Assembly: GCA_003971905.1 (NCBI GenBank)
Contig: RSEE01000025.1
Span: 372,001 to 436,000, forward strand
Direction: 5' to 3'
Length of the DNA: 64,000 nt
Origin: Moniliella sp. 'wahieum'
Taxonomy: Eukaryota > Basidiomycota > Moniliellomycetes > Moniliellales > Moniliellaceae
Shown here: piece by piece, positions 8,934 through 22,834 of the stretch
How the letters are laid out: the number at the start of each line of letters is the position of its first letter
How positions within the stretch are numbered: position 1 is the first letter of the stretch
Program-made: the position numbers and the translations under genes
The notes under the pieces: model-generated
The model's database searches: none
Told to the model about the DNA's origin: nothing
The model's input: only the letters and a program-made list of their open reading frames with translations

Positions 8934-11900
8934 ATGGGCGACGTGTCCATCGATGCTGGCGCACGTCAAGCGCTCCTCACTGTCATCAAAGCAACATCTT
9001 CCAGCCCCGCTTGGCTGGATGAGGCGCGTAATCAACTAGATGAGTGGGAGACCAACCCTGGCTTCTGGCGGGTCCTGCTGGACATCTGCTTTGATCGCCA
9101 ACTCGTCTTGCCTGTCGAACTAGTGCCCGAAGTGGCGGCTTCTGCTGAGGCAATGCAGCGCGCCAGGCGAGTGTGCGGCTCTCGGGGATGATCCGCTTCA
9201 AGAACGGATTGAGCGCTTCTGGCGCATGCGCGTCGTCCGCCGCGTGACCATCACGATTTCTACGGAGGAGAAGGACGTGCTACGCAACATGCTCTGGCGC
9301 GCCCTCGACGAGCCCGATCGTGCCATCGCGCTCCAGGCCATCATCTCTATTGCTAAAATTGCTCGCCACGACTTCCCCCGCGCATGGCCCGACCTGTTTA
9401 CCCGGCTGCAAGAGTGCATTGTGGAGGCCCATGGCCAACTGAGCCTGCTCGGCCCCGAGCCCATTGCAGATCCCGAGGCCCCTGAACTGGCCTCGCGCCG
9501 CCAGCAGCATTCCCTCCGACTGCTGCGTTCGGTGGATACACTGCAGCGCACGTTTAAAGAACTCTCTACAGTCCGCATCATGGCAGGCAAGGTCAAGATG
9601 ACCGAGGTGTGTCCCCCTTCCCTCCCCTTCCCCCTCCCCTATCGTTACATGCCTCTTCCCTCCCCTTCCACCTCCTCCATCGCTACATGCCCGACTGTAT
9701 CCTGACTTGATTTTTCTCAGCTCGCCAACGCCCTGCTGCCGACGATCCAGCCCATGTTCTCCCAGTACTTTACCGAGACCTTCCCTGTAGCCGTCTTTGG
9801 TTCGGGCTCGCCCCAGCAAGTCGCTGCCTGGTCCCAAACACCAACCCGTGCGGCCCAAGTGCGCACGGCACACCTGTTCCTCAAGTCGCTTCGCTGGCTT
9901 GTCGTTTCTGACAGTGGCATGCTGAGTGCCCATGCGGTTGGCGCGCGCGCATCGGATGGCGCCGCATCGGTCAACTTGGCCCAGGCATTTATGCAGTCCA
10001 CCCCCCAGTTTCTCTCGACTCTCAGCGAGGCTAGGCGCCAGTACATTGCTGTCCTTCGATCTCAGGGAGCGGGTGGGGATTCGCTGCTGGCCTTGCTCAC
10101 CAAGCATCTGCTTGCTTTTGGCAAGATCTTCCTGGCCCTCCTTGCGCCCCCCCAGAGCAAAGCCGCCGCCTGGCCTGGCTGGATCGACATCGTGATGTGG
10201 TACTGGGGCCAAGCCCGCCAGGTCGCACTCACCTCGCCTCATCCCTCATTGACCAACGTAGATCCCAGTGCGTTGTCCGAAACGCCGTCCAAGTTTGTGG
10301 TACAAGCCTTGCTGCTGCTCAAGGAGAGCCTGGGACGATGGAACCATGACTTGCCGTCTGAGGTGAACAATGGAGAGTTTGTCACCGACGCTGTCCAGTT
10401 GCTGGTAAGCAAGCTGATGCTTCTCAGTCCGTCGGAACTCGAGGAGTGGCAAGCCGACCCGGAGGCTTGGCTCGTTGGCGAGGCTCAAAAGCAGAAGAGT
10501 TTACCCTCGAAATTCGTCCTTCGGCCGAACGGCTGCTGATGGTACTTGCCGACAAAACCAAGCCCAAGTACTTTGTTGGTAGACAGGTCCTGTCTCTCTT
10601 TGAGCAGTCGGTTTCTCTGGGTACCGACTTGAACTCGATTCTGACCCGGGATGCCATCTATGCCGCGTTGGGCCGGATGCGGGACTACCTCCCGATCGTC
10701 ATGCCGGGATGGGAACCCGACCCGGACGACGAAGCCGAGCTGATGTTTGATGTGTCCAAGGTAGTTAGTTCGAGGTTGATTCAAGAACTGTCCATCGGGC
10801 CCGAAGCTGGAGCATTGTGGGTGATTGTCCGACGGAGGATCACATGGGTGCTGGATACGTTTAGCGACTATGTGGGGGCAGCGGATCGGGTGGGGATGTA
10901 CCAGGTCTTGGTTGGGCTTTTGGGCGACGTGCCCGGCGTGACCGACTTGGCTGTCCGTCTCTCCTCGGCCCGCTGTCTTGGCTCCTGGGCCGACGCGCTC
11001 GAGTTCAACCCCCAGGACTTTCTGCCCTTTCTCGAGCCGGCCGTGCTGCGGCTTGTGGCCCTGGCCGCATCCGAGGAGCTGGCCGAGATGGATTCGGTGC
11101 AGGTGTGCACCAATGCGCTGTCCATGTTGATTGAACGGATGGGAGCACGGGTGGCACCTTTGCTCCCGCAGCTGGTTAGTGTCGTTCCTCAGCTGTGGAA
11201 CCAACCTGACCCCGAGGTCAAGGTCAAGCCCGGTCTGCTTACCTTTGTTGGCAAACTGGTCCGGGCCGTGGAGCTGGTGTATGCTGGAGGCGGGATAGAT
11301 GCCCAGTTGGAGCCAGTCCACCTACTTGTCCGCGATCTGGTTCGCAGCAGCTTGGCGCCCGACTTGGCCGCCGAACTGGTCAAAGATGCCTTGCTGCTTT
11401 GGTTCCGGGCGGTGCACAGTGCGCCCCAGATGAGCGCACCGCTGTTTGATCTGCTGGCCTTGGCACCGTCGCTGCTGGAGAAGATTGATGAGGCACCGGA
11501 CACGTGCCGGATCATTGAGCAGTCGGCCCTGCTGGCGCCGCAGGAAGTGTTGCAAGCGCATGGGCTCGACATTTTCCGTGCGTTTTTTACCATCCTGTCC
11601 GACGCCCACTCGCCGGTTGTGCTGGCGCCACTCGGTACCATCGATCTCATGCTCCAGGCGGCGAGTGCGGCTGGGTGTGGAGTGGAAACGTGGTTGGGTC
11701 CGTTGCAGGAATCCAAATTGTTCGGCGTGCTGGTCGCCTCGTTCCTGCGCATTCGCGAAACCCATGTGGTGGCCTCAACGTTTGCCAGTACGCTGGCGCG
11801 GATTGTCGTGTTGATTCCTTCGCCCCAGCGCGTGCTTGCGTTGCAGTCGGTGGCGCCGCTGCTGGACATTGCCCCTACGGCGGATGCGGTGGGGGCAAAG

Positions 11901-12396
11901 TTGCTGGTACCGCTGCTGGACCAGACGAGCAAAACGTTTGAGCACACCTCTTCGGCCAAGAAACGCAAGCTGGGTGCGATGGTGTTGGCCGCGTGGCTGG
12001 AAGGCGTGGCAGATGCTCCGCCCAGCCCGGAGCTGGTCCAAGCCTTCTGTTCCCACCTGGCGCTCGTTGTGCCGATCTGGAGCGATGTGATGGGCGAAGT
12101 GCGGGAGCATCGGGGCGAGGCACAGGCCAGCTACCTGGCCCAGCTCACGTCCCCACTGAGCTCGGCGGGGTGAGCTGGAGGAGGACGAGGAGGACTGGTT
12201 GGAAGATACGAGTCCGGGCGCGGCGCGCCTGCGCAACTTGGCCGCGGCAGATACGGTGGTGGTGCAGACGGACTTGGTACAGTACCTGCGCTTTGCGCTT
12301 CAGCATGCCCAGGCCGCCTATCCCGAGCTGGTCCAGGCGGGGCTCAACGCGTTGGACCCTACGATGCTAGAGGTGTTGATGCAGGACCTCAATTAG
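8934..12396 (+). CDS. KAP120: Importin-beta family nuclear transport receptor, importin-11/KAP120 type
   Basis: Karyopherin-beta that imports cargo, including ribosome biogenesis factors and transcription factors. Seen: N-terminal HEAT/importin-N region (SSSPAWLDEARNQLDEWE, NPGFWRVLLDICFD), then IERFWRMRVVRRV and ALQAIISIAKIARHDFPRAWPDLF, the conserved importin-11 block. After it come long amphipathic HEAT repeats to the C-terminus at ...MLEVLMQDLN (stop TAG 12394-12396). One intron, 9607-9720 (GTGTGT...TTTTTCTCAG, 114 nt), joins KVKMTE to LANALLPTIQ. Frame changes lie near 9185, 10,495 and 12,165; the 10,446-12,173 stretch is open for over 550 codons. Roughly 1,110 aa in all, close to the usual ~1,000-1,030. 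The gene converges on the truncated UBP15 copy, and its last bases are repeated at about 16,484. Confidence 0.88.
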
Positions 12397-14055
12397 CGCC
12401 GGCATCTAAACTACTTCGCGTAGGTCACCAAATTCATATATACCTCACCTCTTTCCTACCCCAAGCAGACATGTCCAATGGGCCCGGCTACAAACCACAA
12501 ACCAAGAAAAGCAGGCAAAGATGGGTGTGCTAGTGCAGCAGAGGAAGACGGGAGGGGGCAAGGCGGCAGGTTGGATTGAGTTGGGTTCGGTCCAGGGATC
12601 CTGCAGATAGGAATGCCCAGGGGCCAGGGCCAGAGACCAAAGATGGATATAGCGATGAAGATGACGACAGAGATGGAGGTGGGAATGGAGATGGAGATAC
12701 GGATGAGCAAGGGGCCAACAGCCATGCGCCGGGACGACTGGATCGGGTGGCAGATACGCCAAGCAAGCAGGTTAGGAGATGTGGATGCCACGGTCGTAGG
12801 CCGATACGGCAGCGTGACGGTGTCCGCGCGTAGAACGGTCGAGATGATCGAGTCCCAAGACGAAGCTTGGCCGGGTCCCATCCCAGTTTCCCCCCGATCT
12901 GGTGAGCCAAGAGGTCGTACGAAAGATTGCGGTGCAAGGACAGGTTCAACTGGGTCGTACTCGTCTGCTTGGCCGCCGGCTTGACCACTAGGTTGTTGAA
13001 TAAAGCGCACTTGCTCCAAACTTTGCGATTGTTTGAGCCAAGATACAAGCTGCCTCAAACTTATTTGAAACTGGTTTCGGGGTATGCCTCAGACCAAACC
13101 TAGCATCCGTTCCCCTTTCTATTGCGTTTCTATAGAGAGATACTCTAGACCCCTTTTGTTACATGCTTTGGTCCCATATAAGGGCAAAGCCAATCCATGT
13201 TTCTTTGGGACCCACCGGTCCCGCGCAGTGAGAAGTGCCTGTGTGGTATAGCTTCCCCTTCACCAACTCTCTCGATCACCCTCGACATCTCAACATAGGT
13301 CAACCTTGTTGGCCAAAAAGTCATAAAACTCGAGCGCGGTAGTGTAACGACCTTGGGCGTGAGCCTCCTCCACCTCGGATGGTGGCATGAATTCTTGGAA
13401 GCAAATGATGTCTCCAGACTGGATCTCGGCCTCAGAAAAGCTGCTGGTATGTTCATTCATTGCCTCAACCATCGTTGGCTTGGTCTCCTCATACAGCCAG
13501 AGCGGCGCAGTGAGAGGTCGCTGGATCAGTGCGTTGATCACAGGCACCAATGAGCCCACGGGATTGCTCTGCTTGACATATGTGCTTGAAAATCCGAGGA
13601 GCGTTTGGTCCTGGACACTGAAGCGCTTGAGGAAGACCAAGGTCCAGTCCGGGTCTTGCTGCAGCGCCTGCGGCGGAAGGGTCGGGAGGTCAAACTCGAT
13701 AAACAACCGCAGCTCTTGCGACCGGCCCGCATACCGTTCCCGCACTTTGTCAATCGTCAGCTCCGTCTTGTCCGGCACGATGCATTCTGGGCGAACGGTC
13801 TGGTTTTGCCGGTTAGCCAACACCCATACACGGAAGTCGGATGCGCGAACATTAAAATGCTGGGCAATCTGCTCTTTGACCGCTTGGAACAGGTCTGTCT
13901 TGCGCACTTTGAGACTGGGTACGTCTACAAGCGACTGGGTGCGCCGGTTGTTGAGTGCCAAATCAAGCCCTGGTATTGACGGAAGGTAGCCTCTGTGATC
14001 AGGCGAACGTTGAGGAAAAAGTGTTGCTCGTGCAGCTCCCGCCCTTGGCCTCTCC
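12390..14055 (-). pseudogene. Truncated, internally deleted partial copy of UBP15 3' region
   Basis: Nearly identical to the matching parts of the full UBP15 at 16,484-18,681, but incomplete. The UBP/catalytic part is absent. About 828 bp corresponding to 16,971-17,798 are missing, with an AGAC microhomology at the junction (near 12,856-12,862), and the remainder is split by a solo LTR (12,994-13,295). Retained USP7_C2-like blocks: LALNNRRTQSLVDVPSLKV, FNVRASDFRVWVLANRQNQ, DIICFQEFMPPSEVEEAHAQ and TSTTQLNLSLHRNLSYDLLA. Small differences (PECIVPDK for PDCIVPDK, MNEHTSSF for MKHTSSF) show it is a diverged copy, not an exact assembly repeat. The unit includes the last bases of the importin gene and the 3' flank. 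It could be a true segmental duplication or an alternative haplotype placed in tandem. Confidence 0.8.
12994..13295. mobile_element. Solo LTR (302 bp) inside the UBP15 partial copy
   Basis: Comparison with the uninterrupted full copy (17,926-17,945) shows an insertion beginning TGTTGA and ending TCAACA, flanked by a 5-bp direct repeat TAGGT (12,989-12,993 and 13,296-13,300). TG...CA inverted ends plus a 5-bp target duplication are the mark of an LTR retrotransposon, here reduced to a single LTR by recombination. It holds a CATATAAGGG box near 13,176. Family not certain; Copia-type is plausible because a Copia pol fragment lies 2.3 kb away. The intact target duplication suggests it is relatively young. 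Confidence 0.8.
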
Positions 14056-15599
14056 TGATGGACCACTGCCAGACCTAGGTTGGTGACCAGGCTTCTTGGC
14101 CGCGACCGACTCGCGGTACGAAGGAGGCGCCTCGTCTGTGCCGGGCGGCGGGGGGTAAACGGGTTGAATTCATCGGGGCCACCAGGGCATCCAGAGGCGG
14201 GGGCAGGGGCTCGAAGGTGGAGCTGGTAGTGGCATTGGCCACCGGTGGCGATGAGGGGGGGACGGCGCTGTAGGGTGTGGGGAGCCCATGATGTGGTGAT
14301 GGTCCTAGGGCACGGGGACGAGGGTGGAGGGTGTGACTGGGGCGGGGGGAAGAGGGACTGCTGGTGCTGGTGCGGACGAGAGGGAGCACGAGGGGGATGG
14401 AGATGCAGAGCACATGTGCACGGCGGCTGCTCAAGGCCTAAATACGGTGCGATCCAGCGTCACGCGTCACCAGCTCACCCGCCATCGAGCCATCCTGAGG
14501 CCTCCTGAGGGCCTCAGGCCTGAGACTGAGGCCTGGGCCTGACCACTCCAGCCGTGCCGGCACAACCAGCAGGACTGCGTCGGCAGGCGTCGGCTGCTGG
14601 CGTCGCTGCGCCCCAAGTCGGCGGGACGTGCCAGGAGTGCGGGGGCTGCTTGGCAATCCAGGCACTCCCAGCCGCTCGCCCGCCCTCTCGCTCGTCGCGG
14701 GGGTTGTGAAGGTTCGGTATCAACATGCTAGGGTCCTCAGGTACTGCGTTCAGTACGTTTAGTCCTTCAAGCTTCAAGCTGTACTTTCCTATAATCGACT
14801 TCCTCCAGCACGAACACACAACCTGGGCCGGTAAGCCTGGGGCTGGCGGCCGCACCCTGAGGCCCAGGCTGGCCCCGACTGCCCCAGGTCGCGTAGAAGG
14901 CCGAAATGACGTCACCGTCTCGCATCCCTTCAGCGTGCCACGATCTATCATTCATCAGCCGATGCATGATGCATGGTTAAATGATCAAATTGATGATCGA
15001 TTGTCACTGATCGCGCATATATAATGCATGATGCCCGTCCTGGGTGCCTGTCGATGCGGCGCCGCTCCGCAGCCATCGCTCCTCCACACCGCAGCGACCA
15101 TCCTCCAATCCATTCCCTCTTGCCGCGGCCGACCACAATCCGTGGGGACGCAGCCACCCCTCGGCTCGGGGCAGCCGCAAGCCACGTCCCTGTCCACATC
15201 GGCAACCCGGCGTAGGGGCCAAGGTCTCATAGTGCATTTGCGTAGCGGTGCCTGGATCGCAGTCAACGGCTGCGCCGAGCATGTTTATTGGAGCCGATCT
15301 CGGCCGTGAGCGACAGGATTCAACGGCGTCTCGTTGGCCGCCAGCATTGCCACCATCCGGAAACACCCCTCGTGGTCTGGCCCTTGGCGCGAGGTACTTT
15401 GATCGCGTTGCGCATTCGCGTCGCCCATCGTATTTCCCCCCACACATCTTGCGCGAGAGAAGATAATAACGCTCCCACTGGCACCCGTTAGCGCCTGTCG
15501 CGGTCGTATGCAGTGCAACTTGGCGGCCACCGTTTTCATCTACTCCATCCGCTAGTTAGACGTCGCGCCCGGTGGGTTGGACACGGGTTCCTTTAACGC
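14056..15599. other. Breakpoint-flanking region, no intact gene
   Basis: Beyond the end of the UBP15-like match (about 14,055) the minus strand reads a short coding-like piece, TDEAPPSYRESVAAKKPG, with a PPSY (WW-binding type) motif, preceded by Pro/Ser-rich sequence to about 14,434. This is probably a fragment of another gene joined to the UBP15 piece. From 14,440 to 15,040 come palindromic words (TTCAAGCTTCAAG, GATGCATGATGCATG, TGATGATCGATTG). Between 15,040 and 15,600 nothing was recognised on either strand. Confidence 0.4.
14940..15032. promoter_or_regulatory. ATGCAT / GATC palindrome cluster
   Basis: Contains GATGCATGATGCATG, AATGATCAAATTGATGATCG, CACTGATCGCGC and ATGCATGATGC within about 90 bp, next to a TATATAA. 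Same vocabulary as the clusters at 2.4, 21.9, 33.7 and 45.9 kb. It lies 5' of the small PPxY-containing fragment, so it may be a captured promoter. Confidence 0.4.
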
Positions 15600-16483
15600 C
15601 CTGGCCTTGAATATGATACAGCTACGTTGTCTGCCCTGCTGCACAGTTCACGCTAATACTGCTGACCGTTCTGGCGCTACGTCTTGACTGGCCCGTTTTC
15701 ACTTGCAATATGTGGTGTCCGCTTTTCGTTATGCCGACCTCCAACCAATCGAATACGGGTACATGGAACCGCCAAAGGATTTCGGAGGGGATGATGGTAA
15801 GGCGTGGCTGCTAAAGAAGGCCCTGATGTCCAAACCATCGGCTGAGGCTACACTATCATGGCGGACCCGTGCGTGTTTACTCGTGTACGGGTTGCGTGCA
15901 GAAGATGTGGCCATTCTCTGGATATGGGTCGACGATGCTTGCGTCGCTGCCTCATCTGCAGAGATATACTACTACAAAACTTCTTACGGGACCAACGTCA
16001 AGATGTGGATGTCATGGACGGCGGTCCATTCGCATGCTTCTTTGGTGTGGGATTTGTCTTCCAAACCGGAGAGTGCCATGTCTCTCAGGATGACTGTATT
16101 AAAGTGAGCATGAGATGGCTTGGGCGTGAGGGTGAGCCGCCCCATCGCCAGCCCCTCTCCCTACGGGTCAGCTCGGCCCCCGAGCCGCAGGCGAGCAAAA
16201 GTGTTTGGAAAAGGGGGTTTCGTCAGTGAAGTGGGAACACTGGGCTGTATGGATCGCGTCCTGCACCAGACCGGACACTGTTTTTGCTGTGCGGCCCCTC
16301 AGCCAAGAACTGCTGCGCAAACCCTGGTCCCCAAAAACATTGGACGGCTTTGACGGGTGTATATGGGGCTACTTGGCTAACACTGCTGGTCTACTAGTAC
16401 TCAGGCTCCATCGTACCGTTGGCCCACCGCAGGAATTGTATACTGACAGCAGTTACAACGAGCGATGGGACAGCAAGGTTCAG
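15600..16483 (+). mobile_element. Ty1/Copia-type pol fragment (reverse transcriptase to RNase H)
   Basis: Recognisable Copia reverse-transcriptase and RNase H signatures, spread over frames: YMEPPKDFGG, AWLLKKAL, the catalytic-region WVDDA / SSAEIYYYKT, LANTAG and ELYTDSSYNERWDSK. Upstream parts (gag, integrase) and both LTRs are not seen here. The element is a broken remnant with several breaks and ends abruptly inside the RNase H region, where the duplicated importin/UBP15 3' flank begins (about 16,484). Treated as a fossil; its fragmentation suggests it is older than the solo LTR. Confidence 0.8.
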
Positions 16484-16880
16484 GACGGCTCAATTAGCGC
16501 CGGCATCTAAACTACTTCGCGTAGGTCACCAAATTCATATATACCTCACCTCTTTCCTACCCCAAGCAGAATGACATGGGCAATGGGCCCGGCTACAAAC
16601 CACAAACCAAGAAAAGCAGGCAAAGATGGGTGTGCTAGTGCAGCAGAGGAAGACGGGAGGGGGCAAGGCGGCAGGTTGGATTGAGTTGGGTTCGGTCCAG
16701 GGATCCTGCAGATAGGAATGCCCAGGGGCCAGGGGCCAGAGACCAAAGATGGAGGTAGCGATGAAGATGACGACAGAGATGGAGGTGGGAATGGAGATGG
16801 AGATACGGATGAGCAAGGGGCCAACAGCCATGCGCCGGGACGACTGCATCGGGTGGCAGATACGCCAAGCGACGAGGGGG

Positions 16881-20803
<3,923 letters not shown>

Positions 20804-22834
20804 GTTCAGCTGGCCTGGGCGCCGCTGGCTGCCCCTGTGCCTCGCAGAGGCCTGGCTCTGGCAGCGGCCGCCCGCCCCGAGCCGGCAGCGGGCGCGGTCG
20901 GCAGGGTCGCCTCTGCGCCTGCGGCCACGCTGAGCGGCGTGCCGGCCACGCGCTCGGGGGACAGCAAGGCGCCGCGGCCGAGGCCGAGGAGCATCGGTAT
21001 CGAGCATCTATCTCATTACAAGGCCAGCGTTCCTGCTCCTCGTACCCGTTATCTTGTTCCGGGTCCCGGCGGGGTGGCTCCAGCGCTCATCAGCACCAGC
21101 AGGCATCAGCTCAAGCGCTCCGATCCTATCAGATCGCAAGATGCAGACTCTTCGTCCTGCCTCCGTCATTGTCATTGTTGTTGTCATCGTCATCGTCATC
21201 GGCCTGACCTGGTACGTCACATAACCCAAGTACGGAGCAGTGGTGATTGAACATTGAGCCGCTCAAGCTGAGCACACAAAAATGGTATGCACGATTCTGT
21301 ACTCAGTCTCAGTACTCAGTCCGAGTGCTCATTAACTCTCGCCCGCGCATGGGCAATTCTACCTTCATGTCGACCACCGAGGCGATCAACGGAGGAGGGT
21401 CGATGCAGAATGCCTTGGAGGTAGGTCTAGTCAGGCACGAGGCAGATAGCACAATCAAAGCTGGAGCAAGAAGCCGGGCGTATAACCCTCCCCCGCGCTG
21501 CCTCCAAATCTAGCAAGTCCCTCAGGGAGTACTCGATGAGCGATGAGCTTTAACGTTGAGGGCGTGCTGGAGGGCGCAATGCGCAACAGCACGCCCGTCG
21601 GCAGTTGAGCAGCGGCGTTGCAGCTGAGTTGTACTCGTACTCGGTGCAGTCGGCTGGGCCAACTTGCCAGCGTTCGCTATGGCAGGCAGCATGGCCTGGG
21701 CGCGTCCGTGGGCTCTGGCCAGGGCCAAGCGGTATGTCATGGCGACACGTGGCCAGGGGGCGCACTAGGTTATGGCATCGACGATGCATATTGCATGGCG
21801 ATCATCGATCACGCATGGTGGCAGATGATCGATGTGTGCTTATGTGCTTATGCGCTTATGTCATCAATTGCATCAGCCAGCTGCGGAGGCTGAAGCAATG
21901 ATCGATGATCGATGATCGATGAGCGCCGGAGCAGCGACAGCTGACACGCAGGGCACACTGCCCCCGCTCCGCCGCCACATTCCTGCGCGCCCGCCGATCC
22001 ACCGCAGAAAAGCGCACCGCCCACAGCCTGCGCGCTGTGTCCCACGCTTGCGCCCTGCCTGCCCCTGGACGAGCTGGACGCAGCACTGAAAATGCTGGAC
22101 TAGTGACTAGTGAGTACTGAGTGACTGACTACCAGGGCTTCGTTCAGGTTGAACGTACGGAACGTTGACACGAATATTGAACGTTTTCAGCAACGCCAGG
22201 TGCTGGGCAGCCACACTGGTACAGGTAACACCATGCCACCCCAGGCGCCATGCCACACCCCTGCCACTCCGCTGCCACTCCGTGCCACTCCGCTGCCACT
22301 CCTCGCGCGGCGGCAGAGGAGGCGTGGATTGCGGTCAGCGAGATGATGTCGATGATCAGTCATGCATCGGGCTGGTTGCGACAGGCTGCGACCGCAAGTG
22401 CAACGCAGCTGCGACGGACTGCGACTGCGACTGCGGCTGCGACTGCCAAGTGCTGGTCCAGCTTCAAGCACGGGCAGCCGACATGATGCATGACATGTGA
22501 CACACGATGCATGATCGTCGTTTCGGCGCGTGGCCCATGCCAACCAAAATGCTCCACCAGTGCGGGGTCGCGCCTCGCGCTCAGGCCGCCGCCACCGCGC
22601 CAGTGTGCCCAGCCAGCCCGCCACGCCTCGATTCTCGCCGAGAATGGCTTTCGGCTGCTATACCACTGCTACTGCTACTACTACTTGTCCTGCCGCACCC
22701 CTTCTTCTCCTGCGCGCCCCCTCTCTGCTCCGCCCTCCTTCTCGCGCCCCTCCTCCATCCCTAGTACCACCCCACCTCGCCTCGCCTGGTCCCGCCGTGT
22801 GCCTATGCGCCTGGGTGCGTCTGCGTGTGCTCGA
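20804..22834. promoter_or_regulatory. 2-kb divergent intergenic region, UBP15 / mannosyltransferase, with repeated palindromic words
   Basis: No gene recognised. Contains GTACTCAGTCTCAGTACTCAG (about 21,298-21,318), TTTAACGTTGAG (21,550), GATCATCGATCACGC (21,800), TGATCGATGATCGATGATCG (21,899-21,919), GACTAGTGACTAGTGAGTACTGAG (around 22,100), a GAACGTACGGAACGTTGACACG...TTGAACGTT block (22,150-22,185), tandem TGCCACTCCGC units (22,258-22,305), GCGACTGCGACTGCG units (about 22,410-22,445) and GATGCATGACATGTGACAC (about 22,487-22,505). The density of palindromic hexamers at regular short spacing is far above chance for such GC-rich DNA. Confidence 0.5.

Noticed and set aside
22258-22310. TGCCACTCCGC tandem units as a CRISPR-like array
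   Set aside because: Short imperfect units without spacers in a fungal intergenic region; simple tandem repeat.
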